Assembly: GCA_002348465.1 (NCBI GenBank)
Contig: DEBI01000056.1
Coordinates: forward strand, 1-6,009
From: Gemmatimonadales bacterium UBA2960
Lineage (GTDB): Bacteria; Gemmatimonadota; Gemmatimonadetes; Longimicrobiales; Gaopeijiaceae
Direction: 5' to 3'
DNA length: 6,009 nucleotides
Below, one piece after another: positions 1 through 6,009 of the stretch. The position numbers and the translations under genes are program-made. Position 1 is the first letter of the stretch, and each line of letters begins with the position of its first letter. The notes under the pieces are model-generated. The model did not search any database and was not told where the DNA came from. It saw only the letters and a list, made by a program, of their open reading frames with translations.

Positions 1-797
1 AAGTTCAGAAACGACATCACGGTCTCTATCGCCGCTTTCTGTGGCGTCCACGGCGTAGCCTCGCCGTAAAGATTGAGCCCCCTCAGAAGAACAAGGAGAC
101 CAATGCACGCAACCCCAAGAGCGACCAGAATTTTACGCCGAGTAAGTTCAGAGACCGAACGTGCGAACAAAGGTCCCGCGAAATAGCCTAAGAGTATCAC
201 GCCAAACCACGGCAGAACCGGATACGATAGGCTGATCGTAAGCCCCGCCAGTTGACCTAGTTCTCCGGGGTCATGAAGAATTGTCCAAGGCACATACCCG
301 AACTGGCCGGGCACGAATCCAATAGGACTCAGAGCGTTGTGTCCGACTACGATCAGAGCCCCTAATGCTCCGATCAGCCAATGGTTAATACGACAAAGCA
401 TCCCCAGCCCAATCAAGCACATTCCGATTGCGAAGAGAACCTGAAGGAATAGAAAAGACGGATAGCTATCAGCCCAGACTAGATAGTAGAGAACTACTTC
501 GATCAGGATGATCACCAGGCCACGCTTGAACAGAAACACAGCCGGTGAGCGGAAATCCCGACCAGGTGGGTTCGCGTAAAGCCAGGCCGAGAGACCGGCC
601 AGAAAAATGAAAACCGGTGCACACAGATGCGTCAGATAGCGAGTGAAGAACAGATCGGGGTCGATTGAGTCATAGATCGGGTCACCCGTCCTCACGTGCA
701 TGTAGAACCTCTCACGCACGTGGTCCAACATCATCAACAGGATGACGACCCCGCGGAGGATGTCTATCGAAGCGATCCGCGAAGAGGAACCGCTCAT
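1..797 (-). CDS. DUF1624/HGSNAT-like multi-pass membrane acyltransferase (partial, C-terminus beyond window)
   Basis: The frame is open from ATG at 797 to the left edge, giving 265 residues without a stop; the C-terminus is missing. An in-frame TAG lies two codons upstream of the ATG, so this is the longest possible start. The N-terminus has a family-like 'SIDILRG' followed by 'MMLDH' (His26), then 'THLCAPVF' near residues 56-63 leading into 'FLAGLSAW', 'LQVLFAIG' near 119-126, 'GHNAL' near 152-156 and 'YPVLPWFG' near 191-198. These match my recollection of DUF1624/COG3503 proteins, relatives of the catalytic domain of heparan-alpha-glucosaminide N-acetyltransferase, in which a conserved His near TM1 takes part in acetyl transfer across the membrane. 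About seven hydrophobic segments are visible. The window ends at 'SFLN', just before where the family usually has a KYPPSL-type motif. The acceptor is unknown; an envelope sugar is plausible. It lies downstream of the two minus-strand hydrolase genes after a 117-bp gap, so co-transcription is possible but unproven. Confidence 0.85.
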   Translation of the reverse strand, partial: MSGSSSRIASIDILRGVVILLMMLDHVRERFYMHVRTGDPIYDSIDPDLFFTRYLTHLCAPVFIFLAGLSAWLYANPPGRDFRSPAVFLFKRGLVIILIEVVLYYLVWADSYPSFLFLQVLFAIGMCLIGLGMLCRINHWLIGALGALIVVGHNALSPIGFVPGQFGYVPWTILHDPGELGQLAGLTISLSYPVLPWFGVILLGYFAGPLFARSVSELTRRKILVALGVACIGLLVLLRGLNLYGEATPWTPQKAAIETVMSFLN

Positions 798-865
798 TGG
801 CTACGCTTCATCTTTCTCCAAAAAGTTGGCATACATCAACTTAAGGAACAGGAATGCTCATTCTC

Positions 866-880
866 ACCTAAACGTTAGGT
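866..880. repeat. 15-bp inverted repeat (6-bp arms, 3-nt centre)
   Basis: ACCTAA and TTAGGT form perfect 6-bp arms around ACG. It lies in the 117-bp spacer between the serine hydrolase stop and the DUF1624 start, about 69 bp upstream of that start. No T-tract follows on either strand, so it does not resemble an intrinsic terminator. It could be a small operator or simply chance; six-base arms are weak evidence on their own. Confidence 0.3.
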
Positions 881-914
881 CCCAAAATCACAAGCTTACC
901 CGATCGAGCAACTT

Positions 915-2093
915 TTAGCCGGGCCAGCCTTCGATCCTCTCCAACGCTTCGATAATCTCTTCGACTAGTTCGGACCCACCCGCACCATTTGTGAATACTA
1001 CCGCTCCATGACCACTCTCAAGGAAGACACGGAAGTATGATTTATACGACTCGTTCGATCCACCATGGCTGAAGTAGCGAGATCTTCCGTCCCCTCCGAG
1101 GTACGGGCCCAGACCAAAATTCCCTGGTCGGACCTTCGTCATGACATCCTGTCCGAGATCATGACTTATGTAAGAGCTAGGTGTCCCCAACCACGAATTC
1201 CTAAGCGCAATCACAATTCGGGAATAATCGCTTGGTGATGTCCAGAGTCCAGAAGCAGCAGCTTCGGGCATCGCTTCCCAACCGCGAGGAAGAGCGGTCG
1301 GACGCCCTCGGTCGTCATGCGCTCGTGCGATATTTCCGTGCCCAGCAGGGAGCGGGTTTACGAACGAGCTCCGACTCAAACCAAGCGGATCGAAAACCCA
1401 TTCCACAGCTGCGCTAGCTAGGGGGCTACCCGTTACGTCTTCGATGACTAGTTGTTGAATGGTGGTTCCACCACCCGAATACCTGTAGATCGTTCCGGGC
1501 TCATCACTGACCACGACTGGTGAATTCTTGGCCGGTCCGCTGCCTTCAAGAATTTGCACAGTCGTAGGGAGGGCCTCACCCGGCTGAAAATCAGCAAAGC
1601 CGTGTACCGTCGTCCCCGCCGTATGTGACATAAGCCTTCTAAGCGTGACCGGACTCTCAGTCGTATACGGATTTTCCGGTATGCTCCACGAGGTGAGATA
1701 ATCCATAACATCTCGATCGAGATCGAGTAGTCCAGCGTTAACGAGCCTTAGTGTCGTCGCAGCAGCAGCCACCTTGCTGAGGGAAGCGACTGAAAAGACG
1801 GTTGCCGTGTCTACAAGGTCGTCCGTCCCCACAAGCTTTACTCCAAAACCGCGAGCCCAGCCCACCTCGCCGTTCCTCAAAACCGCGACACTGATCCCCG
1901 GCACACCGTAATGATCCATGCGCGCCCTCAGAGTCGTGCTAGCTCCACCCTCTTTGGGGATAAGATCATAGACGAGGGTGTCGATATCTGAATCGACCTC
2001 AACTACGACGTCATCCCGAGTAACTGAGGTGCACGCTAATACGACCGATCCCACCGCAAGAAAAAACAATTTCTTGTGTGGGTAGTACATCAT
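915..2093 (-). CDS. COG1680 beta-lactamase-family serine hydrolase, predicted lipoprotein
   Basis: A 392-residue protein of the serine beta-lactamase/DD-peptidase fold (class C, EstB-like, PF00144). The N-terminus has two Lys at 7-8, a hydrophobic stretch and a lipobox-like VLAC with Cys21, so it should be a lipoprotein anchored on the periplasmic side. The family motif 'VPGISVAV' is at 64-71. The nucleophile motif SxxK is SLSK at 104-107 (Ser104, Lys107), 'LMSHTAG' is at 154-160 and the third motif HGG is at 343-345. The second motif, normally YxN, reads YSG at 205-207; Tyr is kept and Asn is Gly, a variant I recall in some COG1680 branches. The length is normal for a single catalytic domain. 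The start ATG overlaps the upstream gene's stop (ATGA), which implies translational coupling; a second ATG follows at once, so the start could be one codon later. Substrate unknown: an ester, D-amino-acid peptide or beta-lactam are all possible for this family. It is a paralogue of the enzyme at 4744-6009. Confidence 0.9.
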   Translation of the reverse strand: MMYYPHKKLFFLAVGSVVLACTSVTRDDVVVEVDSDIDTLVYDLIPKEGGASTTLRARMDHYGVPGISVAVLRNGEVGWARGFGVKLVGTDDLVDTATVFSVASLSKVAAAATTLRLVNAGLLDLDRDVMDYLTSWSIPENPYTTESPVTLRRLMSHTAGTTVHGFADFQPGEALPTTVQILEGSGPAKNSPVVVSDEPGTIYRYSGGGTTIQQLVIEDVTGSPLASAAVEWVFDPLGLSRSSFVNPLPAGHGNIARAHDDRGRPTALPRGWEAMPEAAASGLWTSPSDYSRIVIALRNSWLGTPSSYISHDLGQDVMTKVRPGNFGLGPYLGGDGRSRYFSHGGSNESYKSYFRVFLESGHGAVVFTNGAGGSELVEEIIEALERIEGWPG

Positions 2094-3514
2094 GGTTCTC
2101 TACATTGAAAACAAGTCGAGATCGATGACGCGGCTCTAATTCTTGAATCTTCGGGGAAGTAGTAGGACATCGTTTCGAAATCAATCGTCCATGACCCAAA
2201 GTGCTTCAGATATTGATGGGAGACGAGAACGTCACGGAAGAACCCCCCGGAGTCATACGCATCCTCTTCTACGAAAACATTACCAAGGGCCTGCGTCGCA
2301 CCCCTGGTCAACGGGCCAATCCCATGAGTTTCGATCAGGACCCAGTAGTAATCGGTTCCGTCGATATCGACCTTGGTGTCTGATATCCCTAGCTCCTCGA
2401 CTGTCTCATCCAAAATCACTAAGGGCATGCTCGCAGCTAGTCCTGAGTCCATAAACACATTGAGCCCGTCCCGACCATTCAGGCTTCCCTTAGTGTACAT
2501 CAGATGCGTGGAACTCATCCAAAACGGCATCCTGACAGGATTGCCACCCAGTGATGCCAAGAAATTTTCCCTGACTAGTCCCTTTCTCTCTCTCAAGACA
2601 AGCTCTCCAGCATCATAATCAATCGTGCTCAGAAACTGCTTTAGCATTTGAGTGGTAATTACACCATCACTCGTGAGGCCAAGAGCTTTCCATTTGGCTA
2701 CAACAACAGGGACGTTGGTCAAGCGGACTTCTCCCATCGTCACACTCTCAGCGACACCAAGAGGTTCGCTTACGTATTCGCCACCTGTGTATGCGTAACG
2801 ACTGCGGCGCTGGTGAATACTTCGAATGCCTACCTTAGCGGCCACTTCCTCGTCGATGTACAGGCGATCTCCACCCGTATCCAGAATAAACTCCACTTCG
2901 TGCCCGTTAACCTCTAGTCGGAACAGAGGCAGTGCACCAGGCTGGGTGTAATCGTTGATCATTGGAAGGCGTGCGACTCGCTCAGAGCCAATCCATTCAA
3001 CCTGATGGGGCTCCCCTTCGAATTTCTTCATAAAGGTTAGAAGACTTTCCCTGTCAGACCCTGGAATCTCGATTCCCCGAGCCAATTCATACCGGTTAGT
3101 CTGGTAATACACGAGCGTAAGACCTTCCAAGGCTTCCACGTGCATTTCCGATCCCGAAGGCGAAAGAGTCTTAAGCCGTTCGTACAGTACTTCGGCTCGA
3201 TCGTACGCTCCGACCAAGTAAGCCACTCTAGCGCCCATCAAGACGTCATCTGCGCTTGAGGAAGCTTTCGCAGCAAGCGGGGCGATCACGTCGTTGGCCT
3301 CCCACACATTGCCCAGAGCGTAGAGCATCTTGGCATACGCTCTTCGATTCTCATCGTCACCAGGAGCAGCACGATAGGCTACATCTAGCTCAAAAAGCTG
3401 CTCTTCCGCCGAGCTACGCGTCAGCCGGTCATTTTCCTGAGCAACCAAGGCATTAGCTGACAGAAACACCGTTCCTGAGACCAGAAAAGCTAGAATCGGA
3501 AAATTGGTTTTCAT
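2090..3514 (-). CDS. Exported TPR-containing aspartyl protease with two retropepsin-like lobes
   Basis: From the ATG at 3514 the product has 474 residues and opens with a good Sec signal peptide (Lys2, hydrophobic core, cleavage near 'ALVAQ'). Its GGGAG ribosome-site candidate is 11 nt upstream. An alternative ATG at 3532 adds six residues (MGDLFG) and has AGAAGG 4 nt upstream, so the start is not settled. Numbered from 3532, residues about 43-150 are Ala/Leu/Tyr-rich helical pairs resembling tetratricopeptide repeats. The first protease lobe has 'FILDTG' with Asp218 and the downstream 'DGVITTQML', typical of bacterial PF13650/PF13975 aspartyl proteases. A second lobe has 'VFMDSG' with Asp362, followed by a matching LGI and a final 'WTIDF' strand. 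Two Asp motifs in one chain suggest a pepsin-like bilobal active site. The C-terminus ends in a CxxC (Cys474, Cys477). It is probably a periplasmic peptidase; the substrate is unknown. It is coupled to the downstream lipoprotein gene by a 4-bp overlap. Confidence 0.85.
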   Translation of the reverse strand: MKTNFPILAFLVSGTVFLSANALVAQENDRLTRSSAEEQLFELDVAYRAAPGDDENRRAYAKMLYALGNVWEANDVIAPLAAKASSSADDVLMGARVAYLVGAYDRAEVLYERLKTLSPSGSEMHVEALEGLTLVYYQTNRYELARGIEIPGSDRESLLTFMKKFEGEPHQVEWIGSERVARLPMINDYTQPGALPLFRLEVNGHEVEFILDTGGDRLYIDEEVAAKVGIRSIHQRRSRYAYTGGEYVSEPLGVAESVTMGEVRLTNVPVVVAKWKALGLTSDGVITTQMLKQFLSTIDYDAGELVLRERKGLVRENFLASLGGNPVRMPFWMSSTHLMYTKGSLNGRDGLNVFMDSGLAASMPLVILDETVEELGISDTKVDIDGTDYYWVLIETHGIGPLTRGATQALGNVFVEEDAYDSGGFFRDVLVSHQYLKHFGSWTIDFETMSYYFPEDSRIRAASSISTCFQCREP

Positions 3515-3561
3515 CCCAAAAAGATCTCCCATCTCACCTTCTGAAGTTGTCTTATCTATAT

Positions 3562-3605
3562 GGATACTTGGGGGAAAAAGAATACCGATTCTTCATAGCG
3601 TATCC
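3562..3605. repeat. Nested inverted repeats in the divergent promoter region
   Basis: An inner dyad, AAGAAT-ACCG-ATTCTT (3578-3593), has perfect 6-bp arms with a 4-nt centre. It is enclosed by an outer pair, GGATAC (3562-3567) and GTATCC (3600-3605), whose centre is within 2 bp of the inner one. The arrangement resembles a regulator operator between divergent promoters. It could also fold as a hairpin in RNA, but no T-tract follows the outer arm on either strand, so a terminator is unlikely. Function is inference. Confidence 0.35.
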
Positions 3606-3650
3606 TTTCTGGCTACGGTAACCTGCGCTTCTAATCCTTTAATCAGTCAT

Positions 3651-3656
3651 AAGGAG
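3651..3656 (+). promoter_or_regulatory. Ribosome binding site AAGGAG for the class A beta-lactamase-like gene
   Basis: AAGGAG lies 12 nt before the ATG at 3669. The spacing is somewhat long, but together with the signal peptide that begins exactly at this ATG it selects 3669 over the in-frame upstream ATG at 3504. Confidence 0.5.
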
Positions 3657-3668
3657 CTAGCAAGCCCG

Positions 3669-4730
3669 ATGAAACCCAGCGTTTATTTAGTGACAAGAAT
3701 CAGGCAGAGTTTGGTCTGTGCTCTGATAGCGATCCTGAGCTTTCTCAGCGCTCCTTCGACGGCACTTAGTCAACAGACAAGGGTCTCAGATAACGATCCG
3801 GGCCTTCACCATCTCGCAGGAGAGGTATCTCGGCTCGCCGAGCATGCACTCGGGACGGTTGGGGTGGCCGCATACCATCTCGAGACCGGCCGGTGGATGA
3901 CCATGAACGGCGAAGAACGTTTCCCGATGGCTAGTACCTACAAGGTACCGATTGCTACTCAGATCCTTACGATGGTGGATCAAGGAGACCTCGCGCTCAC
4001 GGACATGATTGAGATCGAGCAAGAGGACGTCTACCTGACTTCCAGCGCCATTAGTGACCTGCTCGATGACCCAGGAGTTCAGCTATCGATCCACAATCTT
4101 CTGGAACTCATGCTTCAAATCAGTGACAACATCGCTACCGATATTCTTTTCGAAATCGCTGGTGGTGCAGAAGAGATCACCGGTCGTATGGTGGAAGTAG
4201 GAGCAGATGGCATCCGGGTAGACCGGACCACATGGGCATTGATCGCCAACTGGCTCGGACGAGACGACGTGACCGTCGCGAACCGCATCTATCCCGATGA
4301 ATACAGAGCATTGCTCGAAACAGAATTAGCCAATGGATACGCCGGTTCAGACAACGCTGCATTCAACGCTGATCCACAGGACACGGCAACACCGCTAGCG
4401 ATGGCCCGACTCCTTCGTAAGATCTGGGATCAGGAGATTCTTTCGGAGGAGAGTTCCTCTCTTCTAATCGACATCATGTACCGCTGCCAGACCGGTGAAG
4501 CGCGACTCAAGGGCGCTCTCCCACCCGGAACCCAGGTAGCGCACAAGACAGGTACGATCGGGGAAACTACAAACGACGTTGGCATTATCGACCTACCAGA
4601 CGGGGCCGGTCACGTAATCACCGTAGTGTACATCAAGGAATCGAAACTCCCCGACAATCCAGCGATGGAGCCCGTTATCGCAAATATCGCACGGGCGATC
4701 CACGACTACTTCACATTTAACCGCGGCTGA
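3669..4730 (+). CDS. Class A beta-lactamase-related serine hydrolase with altered omega region
   Basis: The product has 353 residues from the ATG at 3669. A Sec signal peptide spans about 1-34 (Arg10, Arg12, hydrophobic core, likely cut after 'ALS'), so the enzyme is periplasmic or secreted. Class A (PF13354) motifs appear in order: 'MASTYK' with nucleophile Ser89 and Lys92 (Ambler 70/73), SDN at 152-154 (130-132), 'VDR' ending at Arg186 (163-164 region), 'DTATP' at 238-242 (179-183) and 'HKTGT' at 292-296 (KTG 234-236). 'RCQTGEARLKG' before the KTG also fits the family. Right after Asp185-Arg186 the usual WExxLN is replaced by 'TTWALIAN', so the deacylating Glu166 seems absent. The stretch from DR to DTATP is 53 residues against 16 in TEM. 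The protein could be a true beta-lactamase with another general base, a slow or binding enzyme, or a peptidase/esterase. The next gene starts 13 bp downstream and is probably co-transcribed. The frame extends upstream to 3504, but that part overlaps the divergent gene and would bury the signal peptide. Confidence 0.88.
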   Translation: MKPSVYLVTRIRQSLVCALIAILSFLSAPSTALSQQTRVSDNDPGLHHLAGEVSRLAEHALGTVGVAAYHLETGRWMTMNGEERFPMASTYKVPIATQILTMVDQGDLALTDMIEIEQEDVYLTSSAISDLLDDPGVQLSIHNLLELMLQISDNIATDILFEIAGGAEEITGRMVEVGADGIRVDRTTWALIANWLGRDDVTVANRIYPDEYRALLETELANGYAGSDNAAFNADPQDTATPLAMARLLRKIWDQEILSEESSSLLIDIMYRCQTGEARLKGALPPGTQVAHKTGTIGETTNDVGIIDLPDGAGHVITVVYIKESKLPDNPAMEPVIANIARAIHDYFTFNRG

Positions 4731-4734
4731 GAAG
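4729..4734 (+). promoter_or_regulatory. Ribosome binding site GAGAAG supporting a GTG start
   Basis: GAGAAG overlaps the TGA of the preceding gene and sits 9 nt before GTG 4744. No ATG gives this frame with an intact signal peptide, so this site decides the start. Overlap with the upstream stop suggests translation of the two genes is linked. Confidence 0.45.
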
Positions 4735-4743
4735 ACTTCTACC

Positions 4744-6009
4744 GTGTCCAACCGCACCGAACTACCCATTACCGCTAGTGGGCGGCTGGCAGTGGGCGTG
4801 ATTCTCGTGGTGTGGGCAGCTGTAAATGTATTCTCAGCAGACCAAACCCCGGTCATCGACTCTGAGCCAAGGCTTTCCGACCTTGGACAATACATAGAGT
4901 CCTCACTGCTCGAGTGGGATTTGCCAGGTCTAGCAGTAGCGGTCGTGCTCGATGATAAGGTGGTCTTCGCCAGAGGATTTGGTATCAAAGAGTTGGGCAA
5001 AGACGACCCAGTGGATGCCAAAACTCTTTTTCAGATCGGATCCACCACAAAAGCGTTTGCTGCCGCAACCCTCGGGGCACTAGTCGACGATGGGCTTCTC
5101 GAGTGGGACGACCCCGTAATAACACACTTGCCTTGGTTCACCCTCAAGGATCCATCAGTGACCCGGAACGTGACAATCCGAGACCTGTTAGCGCACCGCT
5201 CTGGGATGCCCGCCCATGCATTTCCTGCGCTTACACTGCTAAACGCAAAAGAAGTAGCCGAACGTGCGCGTATGTTAGACAACCAGACGCCGTTGAGGGC
5301 GGAATTCCGCTACAGCAACCAGGCTTATGGAATCGCTGGGCTCATCGTAGAAGAGGTCACTGGGAGAGATTGGGGCGATTGGCTTAAGGAACGCATTCTC
5401 AGCCCGCTCCAAATGTCAGATAGTGAAGGCAGCCCATACAACATCTGGGGAGACCTCTACGTAGCTCCTGCTTTTCTCGGGACAGCCCCCCGTGGACAAG
5501 TAGGGATAGCAGACGCTCCAGAGATGAACGTAGCGATGCCACACGGTGTGGATCGTGATGGAGTTAGACGAGTGCTTCCATGGCAGTCATACGACAACCT
5601 GCAAGCTGCAGGAAGCATGGTATCCAACGTGATGGATATGGCAAACTGGCTCATCATGCAGGTCAACGCCGGAGACTTTGAGGGGGTGCAGGTCCTGAAC
5701 GCCTCGACTGTCCAAGAGATGCATGCGCCTCAAATCAGCAGCCAAAGTACGTTCCTGTTCACGGATGAGGGACGACCTGTCTCCTACGGAATGGGCTGGA
5801 CGCGTGAGACCTTCAACGGGAAGACCTACCTCTCACACGGCGGTGGCATCTTCGGCTTCCCCGCGTACGCAGCTCTACTGCCAGAGATAAAGGCTGGGAT
5901 CGTCGTGCTCGCAAACGGCAGCACCTGGACCCCGTACTATCCACATCAAGAGATCACGGCAAGAGTGTTTTCTCGCCTACTCGACCTAGAGGACGAGGAC
6001 TGGAAATCT
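4744..6009 (+). CDS. COG1680 beta-lactamase-family serine hydrolase (partial, C-terminus beyond window)
   Basis: The frame is open from GTG 4744 to the right edge, giving 422 codons with no stop; the N-terminal catalytic domain looks complete. A signal peptide covers about 1-33 (hydrophobic core 'VGVILVVWAAV', likely cut after 'FSA'), with no lipobox Cys, so the protein is probably soluble in the periplasm. Family motifs are 'LPGLAVAV' near residue 60, SxxK as STTK (Ser100, Lys103), 'LLAHRSGMP' near 148-156, the full YSN (Tyr190-Asn192) and HGGG from His365. The catalytic set is therefore complete, unlike the paralogue at 915-2093 where YSN is YSG. By 'LDLEDEDW' the catalytic domain is ending; many relatives continue into a DUF3471-type C-terminal domain, which cannot be seen here. 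Activity could be DD-peptidase, esterase, D-amino-acid amidase or weak beta-lactamase. It follows the class A-like gene by 13 bp, so the pair likely forms an operon. Confidence 0.88.
   Translation, partial: MSNRTELPITASGRLAVGVILVVWAAVNVFSADQTPVIDSEPRLSDLGQYIESSLLEWDLPGLAVAVVLDDKVVFARGFGIKELGKDDPVDAKTLFQIGSTTKAFAAATLGALVDDGLLEWDDPVITHLPWFTLKDPSVTRNVTIRDLLAHRSGMPAHAFPALTLLNAKEVAERARMLDNQTPLRAEFRYSNQAYGIAGLIVEEVTGRDWGDWLKERILSPLQMSDSEGSPYNIWGDLYVAPAFLGTAPRGQVGIADAPEMNVAMPHGVDRDGVRRVLPWQSYDNLQAAGSMVSNVMDMANWLIMQVNAGDFEGVQVLNASTVQEMHAPQISSQSTFLFTDEGRPVSYGMGWTRETFNGKTYLSHGGGIFGFPAYAALLPEIKAGIVVLANGSTWTPYYPHQEITARVFSRLLDLEDEDWKS

Larger units (their letters stand above)
3515..3668. promoter_or_regulatory. 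Divergent intergenic region between the protease operon and the beta-lactamase-like operon
   Basis: The two transcription units start outward from this 154-bp stretch, so promoters for both should lie here or just inside the flanking coding ends. On the plus strand TCTAAT at 3630-3635 is a fair -10 match, placed to give a leader of about 27 nt that includes the AAGGAG at 3651, but the -35 position (about TTTCTG) is poor. On the minus strand TATAGA (near 3553-3558) is a possible -10, with only TTCTTT in the -35 position. No binding motif of a named regulator was recognised, and no regulator gene lies in the window. The region's role is inferred from gene orientation; the hexamers are weak. Confidence 0.4.

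Noticed and set aside
818..842. Intrinsic terminator on the minus strand after the serine hydrolase lipoprotein gene
   Set aside because: The stem has only two G-C pairs, an 8-nt loop and a very short T run, and it sits about 25 nt before the next start codon, so it is too weak to call a terminator.
696..878. 60-codon plus-strand open frame over the start of the DUF1624 gene
   Set aside because: His/Gln/Asp-rich low-complexity translation, antisense to the clearly recognisable membrane protein N-terminus.
2143..2917. Several plus-strand open frames of 60-103 codons opposite the aspartyl protease gene
   Set aside because: They are antisense to a coding region with strong domain evidence and show no family-like motifs or export signals.
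3504..3668. In-frame 55-codon N-terminal extension of the class A beta-lactamase-like gene
   Set aside because: It overlaps the start of the divergent protease gene and would bury a good signal peptide inside the protein. It lacks a clear ribosome site, while AAGGAG precedes the ATG at 3669.
3515..3668. A BlaI/MecI or AmpR-type operator between the divergent genes
   Set aside because: The inverted repeats do not resemble the BlaI/MecI TACA/TGTA dyad, and no blaI, blaR or LysR-type gene is present in the window.
3669..4730. Calling this gene an acquired antibiotic-resistance beta-lactamase
   Set aside because: No mobile element, integron or regulator is nearby, the codon use resembles the neighbours', and Glu166 appears missing. 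It looks like a resident chromosomal enzyme of unknown substrate.
4593..5021. 142-residue open frame on the minus strand across the 3' end of the class A-like gene and the start of the next
   Set aside because: It lies antisense to two well-supported genes, is Ser/Thr-rich with no recognisable domain, and is explained as a shadow of their codon pattern.

Overview
This window looks like bacterial chromosome from a Gram-negative lineage that exports many hydrolases. It is gene-dense, moderately GC-balanced, and free of mobile-element, phage, tRNA/rRNA or CRISPR signals. Every complete gene carries a Sec or lipoprotein export signal. The mix (a DUF1624/COG3503 membrane acyltransferase, several COG1680 serine hydrolases, a class A beta-lactamase-like enzyme and a TPR/aspartyl-protease protein) is the kind of repertoire I associate with Gemmatimonadota, Acidobacteriota or similar environmental bacteria. 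That placement is inference and weak.

Layout. Positions 1-797 (minus) hold the first 265 residues of a multi-pass DUF1624/HGSNAT-like membrane protein cut by the left window edge. A 117-bp spacer (798-914) has two short inverted repeats and no gene. Positions 915-2093 (minus) encode a COG1680 beta-lactamase-fold lipoprotein. Its start overlaps by 4 bp (ATGA) the stop of the gene at 2090-3514 (minus), an exported protein with TPR-like helices followed by two aspartyl-protease lobes in one chain. A divergent intergenic region (3515-3668) separates this minus-strand group from a plus-strand pair: a class A beta-lactamase-like protein at 3669-4730 and, 13 bp further on, a second COG1680 serine hydrolase from GTG 4744 that runs off the right edge.

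Working together. The two transcription units diverge from one small region that contains nested inverted repeats, so shared control is possible. Three of the five genes encode enzymes of the serine beta-lactamase/penicillin-binding-protein superfamily, and a fourth encodes a predicted exported aspartyl protease. All four should act in the periplasm or at the envelope, on peptides, peptidoglycan fragments, esters or beta-lactam-like amides. The substrates cannot be read from the sequence. The most unusual detail is in the class A-like enzyme. It keeps the SxxK, SDN and KTG motifs but appears to lack Glu166, and the segment corresponding to the omega loop is about 37 residues longer than in TEM.
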